This document shows, piece after piece, positions 44,112-58,039 of a DNA stretch of 64,000 nucleotides (position 1 is the first letter of the stretch; each line of letters begins with the position of its first letter). Source of the stretch: Cryphonectria parasitica EP155 (taxonomy: Eukaryota > Ascomycota > Sordariomycetes > Diaporthales > Cryphonectriaceae); assembly GCF_011745365.1 (NCBI RefSeq), contig NW_024468909.1, positions 2,356,001 to 2,420,000 of the forward strand, in the 5' to 3' direction. The notes beneath the pieces are model-generated. The model worked only from the letters and a program-made list of their open reading frames with translations. It had not been told where the DNA came from and searched no databases. The position numbers were made by a program, and so were the translations under genes.

Positions 44112-46631
44112 TTTGCAACACACCCTCTCAGCACCACCTTGACTTTGCAACAATGTTCCGCCTGCATTTGAAATTCTTTACCAGTCTTAACCTAGTGCTC
44201 TTGTCGGCAATGGCGCCATAGCGAACGGTGCTTGTATAGACGTGTACGTCTATTAGGCTTCTCTCTTGACAGTGTTGACAATTTTTCATTCACTTTCCAT
44301 GATCGAATGGTGGATTCCGGATATGGGGTCATTCCTTTTGATCGAATGTCCTCATGTACATTCCCACCCACCCACATTTCTTACCCATTCGTGTTTTTCA
44401 ACTGTTTCCCCCTTTCCCCTATTCTTATTCAAGGACGCCGTTTTTGATGTCGTCTGCACGGGACCGGAAAACCTGTTGGGATGTGTATTCGTGTTTTTCT
44501 TGCGCGCGCTGGATATCTTACCACCTTTCGCATTGCTGAGTGTTGTCAGGCTGGACTTCAGTCCTGACTTTGGCTGGGAAACCGGCGAGAATGGGACTTT
44601 GCGCGTTCAAATGCGATACATAATGTATGGGATGACTTGACGAATTTCTACTTCTCGTTCACTGCGAAATCGTATTTTCCGATTCTTTTGTTTTTGGGTG
44701 GAAGGGGGAGGAGACAAGGACTATGCTGCCTGGCGCACAGCACAGCAGAGAGAATTTGCATGATCAGATTTCCCCAGCTTTGAGATTTTTGGTGGAGGGA
44801 GGGAAGACAAACGGCATAGGCAGCCTTGCAGCGAAATTGCTCATGAGGGTGGTGGTGTGATGTATGAGGGGAGGGACTGGTACAGATGATGGTGGTACGA
44901 GAGTGAAATTGATATCCGGTTCCTGGCCGTCCAGGAACTTTTGGGCTTCCCACCCCGTACATGTCTGTCTCGAGTTGACTCGTCGCTTGTGACCGAATGT
45001 GACGGCGTGCGGAGGATTTCACAGGAACGGGTCCCAGTGCAGTCCTGAATACTTAATAACTTACGTCATACTGCTCTCATGGCGACTGCAGTTTTGATCC
45101 CCTTTCCAAAGTTCCTATGACTTACAATTTCAAGACAACGTTATGCAAAAGAATGAAGAAGCCGAACAAGAAAGAAGCTGGCGATCGCAAGGCTCCAAAG
45201 TGCCGACGCGCGCACGACTACGAATTGTGAAGTGACACACTAAAAATGTTGCGGAGTAGCTCCTAGCGTTACCGTGTGATATGGAGCAGACCTACTACGT
45301 CGTAGTTGGGTGTTATAGGGGATTCAGCGATCGTCGTTAGTGCCCAACCGCTCCCAGCCCAGCAGGACACGGTCGCCCAGTGGGCCCCCCGGTCCCTGGC
45401 TCACTGAGCTGTGTGATGCGTGCGTACGTGCGTGCGTACGTGAGCTTTGTTCAAACCCAACCACCCAGGGAGTCCATACAGCATAGCATTGCCGAAGGTA
45501 ACTGAAGGAAAGGGCAGGACGAGAGTGTTGGGGGGAAGGAGGAGGAGGAGAAGAAATTAGAGAAATGAAGCAAAACAGAGTAAAAGAAGAGATAAAGAAA
45601 GAAAGAAAAGAAAGAGAAAAGAACTAGGAATTTTGTTCGGTTCCATGGCAAGCGGTCTGCTTAATCTTGGTAGCGTGCCTGCCATTCCTCGTTCTCGTCT
45701 CATCGACGAGAACAGACAAGCAGAGACGACGGAAGCATTGAAACGCCGGGATCAGAGCAGAGTCTGCCCTGACCACTTCAGACAATCAATCCAACCCCCC
45801 CTCGTCCCTCTCCTCCCTCTCTCACTCAGACACACTCTCTCGTTGCATTCCCACCCACCCTATACCACCTTGGAACATCGTCACTGGTCTGTACCCGTCA
45901 CACCGAAACCCCTGTGGCGTTTTACCTGCGGTCCGTTGCATACTCATTTCATTTTTCCATCCTCATGGTAAATTCCTAGATCAACGGGACGCAGGAGTTT
46001 TCTTCCGACATCACCTGGGCTATTTGTGCCCAATCGAGATTGACGGTGCTGGTCCTGTTGCCTCTTGGTCTATTGGTAGGATTCAGGACGAGCCAGTTTG
46101 TGTTCGATTGTGCTCAGTGCACGGAGGCCTTAACCAAGGCGCTGTCCACCCGGCCCCCTCCCCCCACCCCTCTCTCTCTCGGGCCTCTTTGCCCAGCTCT
46201 TGGTCTCCTTGGGCCTCCCCCCTCCCTCCTCGGACAAACCAGCCCACTTTTCCATCCGCCTAACTCAGCGTGCCCTTGGGTGCAGTCAGCAACGACATTT
46301 CCGTCGCTGCCCACCCACCCTGCAGTGTTGCTGCTTACAGGGTCTGGATCCTGGACGCTTCGATTCCTCTACCTGCTTCCAGGTTTCCTGGACAAAAAGA
46401 GAGACACAGAGAGAGGGAGAGCTTGCTTCGTTACCCCCCCCCCCCTTCTCCAAGGGTTCCGTTGTGAGCCACCAGACGAGACGAAGCGACGATCCTCTCC
46501 CTCAGACCTACCTAGACACACGTCGACGCCCACACCCCCTCGCCTCTCATTGCTCTTTTGTTGTCGGTCGTGCTGCGACGTCAATTCGATAGCAATTGTG
46601 ACGTCCCACGTAATCGACAACCACAGCAGCC
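44112..46631. other. intergenic region upstream of YAK1
   Basis: 2.5 kb with no supported gene. The Pub1 3' UTR should occupy the first few hundred bases. The last kilobase is rich in C/T tracts and looks like the YAK1 promoter and leader. GCGTGCGTACGTGCGTGCGT at 45418-45437 is a short GT/GC-alternating block. Confidence 0.45.
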
Positions 46632-49523
46632 ATGGATCCGTGGGGCAGCCCAGCCTACCACGATGCCGCCGGTGCGTCGAGAAGGTACAATGGCAATAGC
46701 CAGATGAGTCCGAGGGACTACTCGGGCCAGCAAGGCCAAGCGCCAGCAGGATTCAAGTACGACCAATACCCTGGAGGTCTCAGTTCGCATGCCTCCCCCA
46801 ACCCGGCCACCTCCCCCATCACCACGCCGCAGCTTCGCGATAACAACGGTGATGTCGCCATGGCTGACGCAAACGACCCATACGCAAGCATGAAGTACCC
46901 CATGCGTCCTCATCATTCGCAGCACGCCTCCTCCAGCAGCCGCTCGTCCGCACTGCACTCCCCCCCAGAGCCCTCCGCCGCTGCCCAGCGGTACTCGCCG
47001 ATGGAGGTCCTGTCACCCACCTCGCCCTACGCGAAAGCAGGCGCCAGCCAGTTTTCCGCTCCTCCGACAACGCGCCAGTCGCCTGCCAGGGCCGCCGACT
47101 TCCAGTCACCGCAGAGCCCCTACTACCCAAACAGTCGGACGACCTCAGCGCAGCAGCTGCCGACCATGGCCTCCATGCCCGCTGGAGCTGATTCGCATTA
47201 TCCATACGGCGGCGTTCTGAGTCCCGTCGGCAGGAACGACGCCTGGCAGAACGACCCGACCTCTCCCAGGAGGCTCGCAGCGGGCCCGCTGGTGAACAAG
47301 GGCCCGGTGCCCGAGTTCAGGAAGATACGGACGGCGCAGGACCTGCGGCCCAAGGTCAACGCGCAGCCTGCATTCCGCCGAGCAAATCCAGAGGGCGGAT
47401 TTATCAGTGTCCGTTTGTCCAGCGTCCCCTTGAGCTTCGTCCACCGCTAACGCCCCGGCCACAGCCCCTTCAAGCCTTGACTGTTCACCTGCCGTCGACG
47501 TACCGCATCTGCAACCCGAGCTTCAAGTACGAGTCATCGCGGAACCCGAGACGAGTCCTCACGAAGCCCAGCAAGGGTTGCAAGAACGATGGCTACGATA
47601 ACGAGGACAGTGACTACATTCTGTATGTGAACGACATACTCGGGTCGGAAGAGGCTGGACACAAGTGAGTACACACCCCAGCCGACGCAGCACCTGGAGG
47701 GGCACGGGGAAGCTGAACAGTTTGCGCAGGAATCGCTATTTGATCTTGGACGTACTAGGCCAGGGCACCTTTGGTCAAGTCGTCAAGTGTCAGAACCTGA
47801 AGACACAGGAAGTCGTCGCAGTCAAGGTCATCAAGAACCGCACCGCCTACTTCAATCAGAGCATGATGGAGGTCTCGGTCCTGGATTTGGTACGTTCGCT
47901 GCAAGGAAACTGTATGTGTGTTGTAGTAAGTAAGGACGCGTTGCTGACGATTGACAGCTCAACACCAAGCTGGACAAGAACGACGACCATCACCTGCTGA
48001 GGCTCAAGGACACCTTCATACACAGGCAACACTTGTGCTTGGTCTTCGAGCTCCTCAGTGTGAACCTGTACGAGCTGATCAAGCAGAACCAGTTCCGGGG
48101 TCTTAGCACCACGCTGGTCCGGGTTTTCGCCCAACAGCTCCTGAACGGACTGGCTCTCCTCAACAAGGCTCGGCTCATACATTGCGACTTGAAGCCTGAG
48201 AACATCCTCCTCAAGAATCTTGAAAGTCCAATCATCAAGATCATCGACTTTGGATCGGCATGTGACGAGCGACAGACGGTGTACACATACATCCAATCGA
48301 GGTTCTACCGGTCACCCGAGGTGTTGCTGGGCCTACCCTACTCCTCGGCCATAGATATGTGGTCTCTTGGATGCATTGTGGTCGAGCTCTTCCTCGGACT
48401 GCCCCTCTTCCCCGGCTCGTCTGAGTACAACCAGGTCTCCCGCATCGTTGAGATGCTGGGCAATCCTCCAAACTGGATGATCGAGATGGGCAAGCAAGCC
48501 GGCGAGTTCTTCGACAAGAAGGCAGACGAGTTTGGCCGTCGAACCTATCAACTGAAGAGTATGGAGCAGTACTCGCGCGAGCACGGCACCAAGGAGCAAC
48601 CCAGCAAGAAGTACTTCCAGGCCGACAACCTGCCGGAGATCATCAAGTCGTATCCTATGCCAAGGAAGAATATGAAGCAGAGTGAGGTTGACCGAGGTAT
48701 GTAGCCACACTCTGATAAGACCGCAACTGGACGGCCCCACTAACCTTCAGCAGAAATGCAAAACAGACTTGCCTTCATCGACTTCGTGAGAGGTCTTCTC
48801 ACCATCAATCCGCTTGAGCGGTGGTCGCCACAGCAAGCGAAGCTGCATCCATTCATCACCCAGACCAAGTTCACTGGGCCGTTCGTTCCGCCGATGAATC
48901 TCAAGGCTAGCTCACTCAACAGGTCGCCTGCGCCCGGCACGCAACAGCAACAGCAAGCAGAGGCAATCAGCAAGCAGAGAGCGCAGCAGGCGCAGGCACA
49001 GGCCACCTCCGCCGCCCAGAGCGCCTACACCATGGCGAACTCTCAATACCAGTCACCCAGCCATGCACCCTCGGCATACGGGGGCGGCATGTATCCGTCC
49101 AATGGAGCCATCCAAGCAACTGGGGCCCCGCCGCCATATGCCGCGCAGTACGCGGGAGCATCTGCGCAGATGCCGCCAGCGAACTACGGAGCGGTCGCTC
49201 AGCAGCCCGGCATGTACCAACAGTCGGCGAGGCGGCCGAGGGCTTCGACCATGGAGCAGCAACAGAGTGGCATTCCGGCAGCGATACAGCGCGTTGCGAG
49301 CCACCTTGATCCGAACGCGCCCATTCGACTACAGCCCAGCCCAGCGTACTACCCGCCACCCCCAGACGGCGTTGGCCTGGTCGACCAGGCTGCTGGACGA
49401 TCCAACGGGCGGAGAGGCAGTCAGCAGGCAGGCCGCGGCCGGAGCAACCGTGACTTCATCCGAAACCTCGAGGAGCGGACACTTGAGGAGGGCTTTGGCC
49501 AGAACAACCACTGGGGTCACTAA
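46632..49523 (+). CDS. YAK1: dual-specificity kinase Yak1 (DYRK family)
   Basis: A growth-restraining kinase that acts opposite to PKA/TORC1 and promotes stress responses. Five exons, 46632-47408, 47465-47664, 47730-47889, 47958-48696 and 48754-49523, give 881 residues. The N-terminal 250 residues are disordered. PSFKYESSRNPRRVLTKPS is the Yak1 signature ahead of the kinase. The kinase domain starts near 327 (GQGTFGQVV), has the VAIK-like VAVKVIK, HCDLKPENILL (about 454), DFGSACDE, and the DYRK activation loop TVYTYIQSRFYRSPE, whose second tyrosine is autophosphorylated in the family. The Q/A/P-rich tail ends NNHWGH. The intron 1 donor (GTCCGT) is weak but phase and the conserved GGFISPLQAL support it. 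The kinase looks fully intact. Confidence 0.95.
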
Positions 49524-52500
49524 AGGCGATTGGCGACACCATGATACGGCCGTGCAGCTTCAACCAGTCAGTGCAGCTTTTACAAACACAGGGCACGAAC
49601 TACGAGTAAGCTGGATGTTCCTAAAGCTACTTTTGCGGAGACTGGCAGACCGCAATGCCAATTTGTCACCGTGCTCATTGGTCGTGTGTACGAGGGGATG
49701 ATCGCAGGGCAGAACATAATCTGTGGGGCAAGGCTCGATGTCACAACCCTACTCGACACCCTAGAGCGGACTCGGAACATGGTCCACATCCGTGACCTCA
49801 AACCCGATCGAGTTTACGATCCTTGCCAGGCTGGCTGCTCTGGACCTCGGTTGTACCTCAAGGACAGCCGAGTCCAAAAGGCAAGGCGGACAATAGATTG
49901 AGGGAAGCAAGCAGAGCTCTTCTTACGGAGAGGAGAGTGGGGGCCAAGCTGGCTGAGAAAACTCTATTCATACACATCGGGGCGGGCAAGGAAGGAAGAG
50001 CCTCGGCTGTTCGTCGCTTGCACACCTTAGTTGTCTTTTTTATGTCTTGACTTGCAAATTTATTTCCTGGCCTGGTCACCAATCCATACGCGGCGCATGG
50101 TGGTTGCTGATATGATATACGATTATGCCAAGAGGGATCGTGACCAGGGCGTTTCGTTTTAATCTGGTTTGGCTGTTGGAGGGGTTTGACGATGGCGATG
50201 GTGGTAGCAAGTCCTGCCTGGTCTAACGATGCCTCTGAAGCCAAGTGAATCAAGAAAGCATGCATAGCTATGGAATTTTCTTTCTCCCCCTCACCCCCTT
50301 TTTTTTTCTTTCTGCATTTGTCGTTCTTAAGAATTGCATTAAAGACAGAATTTTCTTGCTGGATGTCCTGATTTCCCTGCACATTGGTCTCGAAATGCCT
50401 CTGCACTTGTTATATTGGCTTGCTGATATATGAAGGGCATTCAGATCAGGGCTCGTCCTCTTCGGAATGACTTACACCCCGAGAATTGCCGCCGACACAT
50501 ATCTTGCGTAGCACTGACAAGTGTTCAGGGCGCACACTCGAGGAGGAGACTAAGGAACAAAGGCTTTGCTTGACTCTCAGTTCAGATACGACGGTGGGAT
50601 GGACGGAAGACACGAAGCCCCCACTACGACAAAGCGGCTTTTTTTTCTCTTTCTTTTTCCGTGGGCTGAAATGAACCCAGCAACGTCAAGGCCAAGAGGT
50701 GATCTGGGCGTGGATGTGTGGGTGTGTGTTGTAACCCTCAGCTGTGAGATTTTTGGAGAGGAGAATCGTCGTTTTACTCTGTATGTACTGAAGAAACAAA
50801 CAATGTGGTCCAGAGCTCGCCATCGCCGCCACCACCACCATCATGTCTCGAGACGATTGGACTCGTCCCCAGCTGATGTGTCACTCACCGTTCTTCAGCT
50901 CGGCTGCGGGCGCCGAGCGAAGTGGTTGTTATTGTGTGTCTTGTCTTCCTATAACGTGTGATTGGTACGGGGCGGCGAGACATCTCGTGTTGAATGTATC
51001 ACCATCCCGACCAGGCTGGCTACAGTGTTCACATGGCAAGGCGCAAGGAGAGAAGGGGTGGGGTAGGAATGAATCACTCAGCCTCGTACCAAAGTGGGTG
51101 TGATCGCCACGCGGAAAGGAGGTGCGTGCAGTTGATATTAAGTGTGGTGAAGGCATTCTGACTGTTCTGTGTGGAAACGTTACGCATGTGAACTACCCTA
51201 TTAAAATTGAGGACTTGATGTTGGTATAATCTCAATTGGAGAGTAGAGGGAGAGAGGAGAGTTGCCACCACCCAATCACTAAACTTGTGCTGAACCGGTT
51301 GAGTTACCGATAGGCTGGGTGTCACCGCGAGAGAAGCTAAGGGGTGCGCGAGGGTCTAATTATAGCGCCTCCCCACCACCAGCAGCTGCTACCCCAAGGC
51401 GTGCTCAGAATTCTGGCAGAGGGCACGCTGCACACATTGCATACTATACCAGCTAGTAGTAGCACATTAAACCCACGCGGCTGACACGGGTGGGACCCCC
51501 CCCCCCCCAGGCAGATAGCTCTGGTCTGCTGTGAATTCTGCTAAAGCTTGCGTGCCTCGGCCGTCAGCAGCAAATGAATAGGCTTACTACATCGTCGCCT
51601 ACAGGAAGGCCACGGAAATGCTTGCTGTGTGCAGATAGGGGTCGGTCTGACTTTGCCCCCCCCCCCCAAAGCTCTTTTGGAAGGATGCAGAGACGGTCAG
51701 CAAGGAGAATTGTTCCAAGTTTTTTCTTTTCCTGCCAGTGTCCTCCTGCTACATGGAGCTTATGGAAACCCCCCCCCCCCCAATATGCATGCATGCATGC
51801 ACCAACCTATGCAACGATACAGCAGCAGTCTGTTGCTTGTGTGTACTAATCTACTACGTAGTGTGCTATAGTAAACTACAGCGCTGCCCTCTCTCGGGGG
51901 TGGGGAGCTTGGGTGGACACCAGGCTCGGTGTCGCTTAGGGCTTAGGCTACAAGCGTCAAATCTGACGAGTTGCTGCTCACTACACAATTGTGCGTGCTC
52001 CTTTACGTACTTTTGTAGAGAAGGTCGATTGGGAATATAGAGGATGGAGTCAATGAGAGGAATGTATCGACGAGGACGGGAATGAGAGGAAACGCAGGAG
52101 AACTGGCAATTTTTCGCATGCTGTAGTACTACACAAGTAAGTGTAAGTGATGCTGTAGACATACTGTTATGGCGGTGGTATTCCTATGGCACAACAGTAA
52201 TCCAGATTCGGGGATGACAGGGGATTCCTAGATGAGTTAAAATTGACGTTGATCCCTCTGAATCCCACTACTAACAAGGCCTAAGGCTGGGGCGCTTCCT
52301 CTCTACGATATCTGCCATACCTAATGACCGGCTACTTCTTCAGATGTCAGCCACAGAGAGAAAAAGAGAGCGAGAGAGGTCTACTTTAATCTGATGACAC
52401 ACACACCCCGAGCGCATATGTACCCGCAGTAATCTCACAAACCTCGCCCAGCAGGTTGTTTCTCAGCCCTCTGCTGATCTCTTCTGCTGCTCTGCCCTAG

Positions 52501-53055
52501 GTTCTTTCTTTCATCCAACGTTGACTACTCATCATCCGTTCAAGAGAGGTATAATACACGCTTCTTCTGCTTCTTCTTCCTTTTCCTCTCCAGAGTCTTC
52601 GCCAAGATGCACTGCCCGCCTGATCGTCGTCCACGCCGTCTACTGCGTGGTTTCTTGAGAGATCCTTCTGTCATTCTTTTTGTTCTCGGAATACGTCTAC
52701 CGTCCGGTGGCTTGGCTGACACGCCTCCCGAGTCTGCAGTGGACAGACGCACTGATACCCTGCAAGGCAAGATACGGGTCGATATCAGATCAGATGAGTG
52801 CCGGATGATCATTTCAGCTCAGGTCTCCAGATGAGAGAAGAGGAATCAGACGAAACGGTCTTCCACCACCACCCTTTTGCCCTAGGAATCGCATATTCGG
52901 GTGTCATCATCATTGCAGCGCAATCTGCCACTACATTCGTGACTTGGTAGTGACAATTACAGACCGGTCCAACTACCTCCCAGCCAACGCCGAGGTATGT
53001 ATGCCCTTTCTTCTTCTTATTCTCTTCTTCTCCAACCTGGTACTGCCTTGTTCAA

Positions 53056-53078
53056 TTTTTTTTTTTTTTTTTTTTTTT
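53056..53078 (+). repeat. T23 homopolymer
   Basis: An uninterrupted thymine run in the putative promoter/leader of the Q-rich gene. Length is prone to sequencing error. Confidence 0.9.
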
Positions 53079-54396
53079 CCCACGATGCTTGCTGGTCAAC
53101 ATTTTCCTCAACATTTTCCCCTCCCATTGTTGTGACTCCCCTCCTTGAACATCATGTGTGGGGACAAGCGTATCCTTCTGCATCTGCTTGTCAGCACTGC
53201 TGCAGACGGACGGAATACCCGTACTTGTGCACTGCCACAGAGGATAAAGACCCCTCTCACCTTTATCCCCAGCGGCTATTCGACCCTATCTCACAGCGTC
53301 CCGACAACGGAATGAATGGTCTGCGCTCGTTGATCACTCATGAACCTGACCCCTCTCTACGTGCCGCTGAAAAGAAAAAGAAAAGAAAAAAATGAAGGAG
53401 GCCGTGAAAGTCTTCCTCTCTTAGGGGCTTCTCCCGTAGGGATGTGGGAACTCCATGGTGAGCGCCACTGAGTGTGAGAGAGAAACAGAGGCCCACTACA
53501 GTTTCCGTCCGGCACCCACCGCAGCCGCTGAGGCCCAAAAAAACCAACCCCTCCCTTCGTCTCCAGCTCATATCAGTCGAGTGCGCGAGGGAGGCACAGT
53601 ATCCTCCCGCCCCGCCAGTGAGGGTAGAGTGACTCTCATCATCACCCCTTCCTCCACACTACACTGCAACGCGCTAGAGGGCAGGGCAGGATGAGCAACA
53701 GTGGGTAGTTTACCCACAGAAACCTGCTACTGCACTATGCATACTTGCATGCCAGTATACCTACTACTTACTAGTACCAACCAACTCTCCATCCCTGCGC
53801 TATTCCCTCCTGCTGCTGTCGGCCCCGCCTTTTGTTTTGTTTGCCCTGTCATTTTGCTTGCTTGCCGATGGCGCGACATGCAACTTTGACGGCTGCTCTG
53901 CCCTCTTTCTTTTGCTCGTTGTTGTTCCAAGTTTGTGCCTGCATCAGCGCCCACGTCTAAGCCTCACTATTAGGTTCCATCCAGGGCCGCTATTGACCTG
54001 TCGCCTGCCGACTGCCGCAATAAACCACTTTCTCTCCGTCGCGCTCCGATCGCCCGTCCGGGGTGGAGGGAAGTGAACAGTGGACAGTAGGTAGACAAAG
54101 TGACAAAAGAAGAGGGTGACAGCCTGCGACCTCACACACCGAAAAGGGCCACCACACCAGAAACCACAGACCACGGACCAAACAAAGACCAGCCCTGAGA
54201 GGTGATGCATGTCGTTGACCGCCGGAACTGGGTACCAGGCCAGCTGAGAAGAGGCCCAGCAGGAGTGAAAAGCAGCCACCCGTCATCATTCGTCCAGTCA
54301 ACATCCCGGCTTCTCCTGGGTACGCTCTGCCCTGGAACAGAGAGACTGTAACCCGAGACAGAGAACGCGAGGTTGCAGGCACATCCAGACTGGGAC

Positions 54397-54506
54397 ACAC
54401 ACATACACACACACACACGCGCGCGCGCACGCACACACACTCACACTCACACTCACACACACTCACACTCACACTCACACTCACACTCACACTCACACTC
54501 ACTCAC
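54397..54506 (+). repeat. CA / CACTCA minisatellite
   Basis: CA units with a short GC-alternating core (CGCGCGCGCA) run into repeated CACTCA hexamers, about 300 bases upstream of the Q-rich gene start. Confidence 0.9.
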
Positions 54507-54815
54507 GCACAGACAGCCAATCCTCTAAGCCTCCAAGCATCGTGTGGTAACCTCACAGCAGCAAACAGTGACCAAGAAGAACCAACCCTGAAAAGAGAAA
54601 CAAGAGACAACAAGAGAGGAGTTTCAAAAGAAAGAAGAAGAAAAGAAAAAGAAAAAAAGCAAATCCAGAATTTGAACAAGAAACGAACAGAAGGGGGTCA
54701 AAAATTGGGGGTCACTAGCTACCCGGGTCTCCCCCCCTCTCCCTCTCTTCCTTCCCCTCCCCTCCTCTTCTACCCTCCTTTTTCTCAAGGTATTATTATT
54801 TCTGTAAGAATAATA

Positions 54816-57800
54816 ATGCCTTTCGGTCGCCTACAAAAACCAAACAACCGATCTCAACACAACATACCTGTTGAATCGGCTGGTCCTGCTGCTGGTCCTC
54901 AGAGCACTGCTGGTCCGGGTTCTCAGAGCATCGGCGCCATTGGCATTTCCTCATCGGGCCCTGCTGGCGCACACAGTCAGGCTCAACCTCCACCGCCGCC
55001 TGGCTCTGGCCCTGGCCCTGGTCATCCTCTTACACCATTCCAGGGTCCCTCCTCCTCCTCTGCTGCTCCATCCTCAGCCTTGGGCCAAGGCCCCGCCAAC
55101 CTACCTCTAACCACCAACGAATCCTTTGTTCAGGATCTACGAGTTGTCTCACAGAACCAGCAACACCCACCGCCTCACCTCTACGCGTCTGCCTCATCCC
55201 CTTCCTCGATTGATTTGGACCTCAGCGCACAGGGCCTCAACAGTCAGCAGCAGCAGCAGCAGCACCACCACCACCACCACCAACACCAACACCTCCACGC
55301 CCAGCTGCATCAGCTGCAACCCCTCAACACTAGCACCTCTGCCGAGGCCAAGGTCCGCCGGGCTGCGTCCGATTTTGTCGACGCCGTCGCCAGGTCGCAG
55401 TCCCACAGATACAACCAGGTCTCTACCCCCATCCAGATCAATCCCTCCTACGGTACCAGTTACACGGATCTCTCCAAGACACTGCAGGCCGATCCACAGA
55501 GTCAGCACCCTTTTGCTTACCAGCAGCAACAGCAGCAACAGCAGCAACATCAACAACCACCACAACAGGTCGCCCCAGAACAGCACCACCAGGTCGCCGC
55601 CCCCGTGGAACCTCGACGATCCACACGGCGTCTCATCCGAACTATTCTGACCGGCGCTCCGAAGTCTGAACAGAACCGCTCCGACCCCTCCCACAACAGT
55701 TACTACGACAACACCTCGGGTCCTGGCCGCCGCAGCTCCAAGCGCCTAAGCAACCCCAACCCGCCCGTCTTACGGACCGGCCCGTCTCAAGTCTCTCTGG
55801 AACAACAGCCTCTAGACTGGCAGTCACAGGGTCCCCCATCTCAGCCGTCACCGTCGCAGAGCGTGCGTCCGACCATAATCCTGCCCTGCCCTGCCCTGCC
55901 CAGACGAAACTCGATAACTAACTCTTCCAATTGCCGTGCTACAGATCGCCCACGAGTTTCAGCAACCCACCCTCCGTCGCGTTCCTACCAACCAAGACCA
56001 ATCTCCCTTCTCCGAGGCCGACGAGGCCGCGTTTCAGCAGCAGCAGCAGGCCCAGATACACGTCCAAACCCAGCTGACACCCGACCACCAGCAGCACCTG
56101 GGCCAGGTAGCCTTCGACCCCGCCACGCGACAGTACCAGTTCATTGCCCACTCGCCACACCACTCCCCCCAGGCCCCTCAACAGTCCGAAGGGAACCCGC
56201 TCGCATACCCAGGGCATCTCGGGACCGAACACATCCAGAACATCGAGACAATATCGCAGGTGTCGCATGAGTCCCCCGTTACTGAAGGCGAGCTACAACC
56301 CTCCTCCAGCGCTCCATCTACGGCCGTTTCACCCGGCACGCGATACTCAACACAACAGGACTTCCCCTCACGCACCTCGTCTTTGCAACCACACCAGGGA
56401 CAGGCGTCGCAAGCCCAGCAACAGCAACAGCAGCCGCCACAGGAGGATACAGATAATATGGCCCCACCGCCAGGAGGAGGACCACCACAGGCGAGACGAC
56501 AACAACAAGACACCGAGAAGAGTTCGAGGGGGGACCTGCAACCAGGGGCGCCGCCTGGGTACAGACACAGCCAGCAGCAATCCAACAGCATGAACCCCAT
56601 GCCGCCAGGGCCTCCGGGCGGGGCTGGCCAGAATAACTTCAGAACGAGCACGATACAGGAGAGGGCGCCGCCAGCACAATTCGATGGTGCGGCAGAACAT
56701 GGTCGTAACAGCCCGCAGCCGACAGAAGACTCAGATAAGGCTTTCAAAGAGTTGCGTATGTATCTCGTGTGTGATTAGCATCTGCTGCCCCTGCTTGCTC
56801 GTGCGCGGGTCATGTGTGGCGTGTGTATGTGCGCGTGTGCATGCGTGCTAACAGATGGTTGTAGTGCAAAAATACAAGAACGTCAAACGACTGTACTTTG
56901 ACGGCAAAACCCAGATCGAGTCGCTGAACGGGCAGGTCGAGCAGCTCCAAAATGCCGTCGCCAACCAGAGGATATCACAGTCACGCACCGCGCTGGATGA
57001 CAACGAGTACTCGACACGCTTCAACAGGCTGAACGGTGCAATTAACAATTTGTCGTTTAACATCCGCAAGGACTGGACGTCGCTACCAGAATGGCTGAGC
57101 AAGTATGTCAGTGCTGATGCGCTCAAGACGGGCAAGCAGGAGATGACAGCAGTCGGCCGGGCCGTGATCACGAGGTGGCTCGTTGAGAAAATCTTCTACG
57201 GCTGCTTTCACCCTGGTCTCGATCCGGAGCTCAGCAGGTCGCTGAAGAAGGTCGAACAGAACATCCGGCGGTTCAGCTACACCATGACCAGCCAGGAGGA
57301 GTTCGACGCCCTGACGTCAAAGGTGCTGAGCTGGCGAATGACGACGCTCGAGGGCCTGCAGGACGTGCTGCAGTCTGCAGACAGCGCGAACTACCGCCAG
57401 GAGTTCATCCGCGACGCCACCGCGTCCCTTACCAGCTATGTCTTCCAGCATCTCACGGACCCACCACCAGCCGGTGTGGACGGGAGCGCGAGTATGATTG
57501 TGGAGCTTGCTGTGGGCATCGCAGCAAACCTACCGCTCGAGAGTCGAGATGTGGCGATCCGCTACCCCGTACCGGAGGATCTCATACAGCCCGAGTTTAT
57601 GGACGTGGAAAAGACGGGGCTCCCACCTATCGAAACCAGGCCGTCAGATAGCGATGGTGAGACCGACTCGAGAGGAGACGATACCGGCAAGGAGAGCGGC
57701 GGGGAGAAGAGTAGCAGTAGCAAGGAGCGCAACAAGACCAGAGCCGGTACGTCAGCGATTTCAACTCTTTCCAGTATCCTCAGCAACGCTCCGGCGGCCC

Positions 57801-58039
57801 TCGTCCCCGCGGCCCTTGTTCCTGGGGGATCCATTCGGAAGGACAGCGGTCTCGCCGCACAGCAATCCTCTGCCTCTGCTGATAGGGTTCCTTCGACTGC
57901 GACTTCGTTTACTGACTCGAACTCCTACATAGCCCTGCCACCCAAGGACAGCAATAAAGTGCGGTTCGCGGGCTTTCTGGCCGTCGAGGTGCGCGGCCGT
58001 CAGGTACTTGTCAAAGCGCCTGTCTGGACGCTCGGCTGA
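54816..58039 (+). CDS. Q/H/P-rich protein with C-terminal helical domain, function unknown
   Basis: I do not recognise a named family. Three exons, 54816-55862, 55945-56755 and 56865-58039, give about 1010 residues, all phases matching. The first 600 residues are disordered and contain Q6, H7, Q9 and Q5 runs with Pro/Ser-rich stretches. From about 620 a charged coiled coil begins (LQKYKNVKRLYFDGKTQIE, then LNGQVEQLQNAV), followed by an ordered helical domain to about 840 (RKDWTSLPEWLSKYVS, AVITRWLVEKIFYGCFHPGLD, SLTSYVFQHL). A Ser-rich linker leads to a final small segment, KVRFAGFLAVEVRGRQVLVKAPVW. The C-terminal domain looks conserved while the leader looks tunable. A nuclear regulatory or scaffold role would suit the composition, but this is a guess. 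Confidence 0.8.

Larger units (their letters stand above)
49524..54815. other. 5.3 kb gene-poor region
   Basis: The longest gene-free stretch. It contains homopolymer C tracts (51490, 51655 and 51770), a 23-T run (53056-53078) and a CACTCA-type minisatellite close to the next gene. A 75-codon frame at 52607-52834 lacks resemblance and may be an upstream frame in a long leader, since a GTATGT donor follows at 52993. No tRNA or transposon signature was seen. Confidence 0.45.

Noticed and set aside
52607..52834. 75-codon frame in the long region before the Q-rich gene
   Set aside because: Could be an upstream frame, but there is no family match and no link to the main frame.
55194..55694. 166-codon frame antisense to the Q-rich gene
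   Set aside because: The Val/Leu runs are the complement of CAG/CAC repeats.
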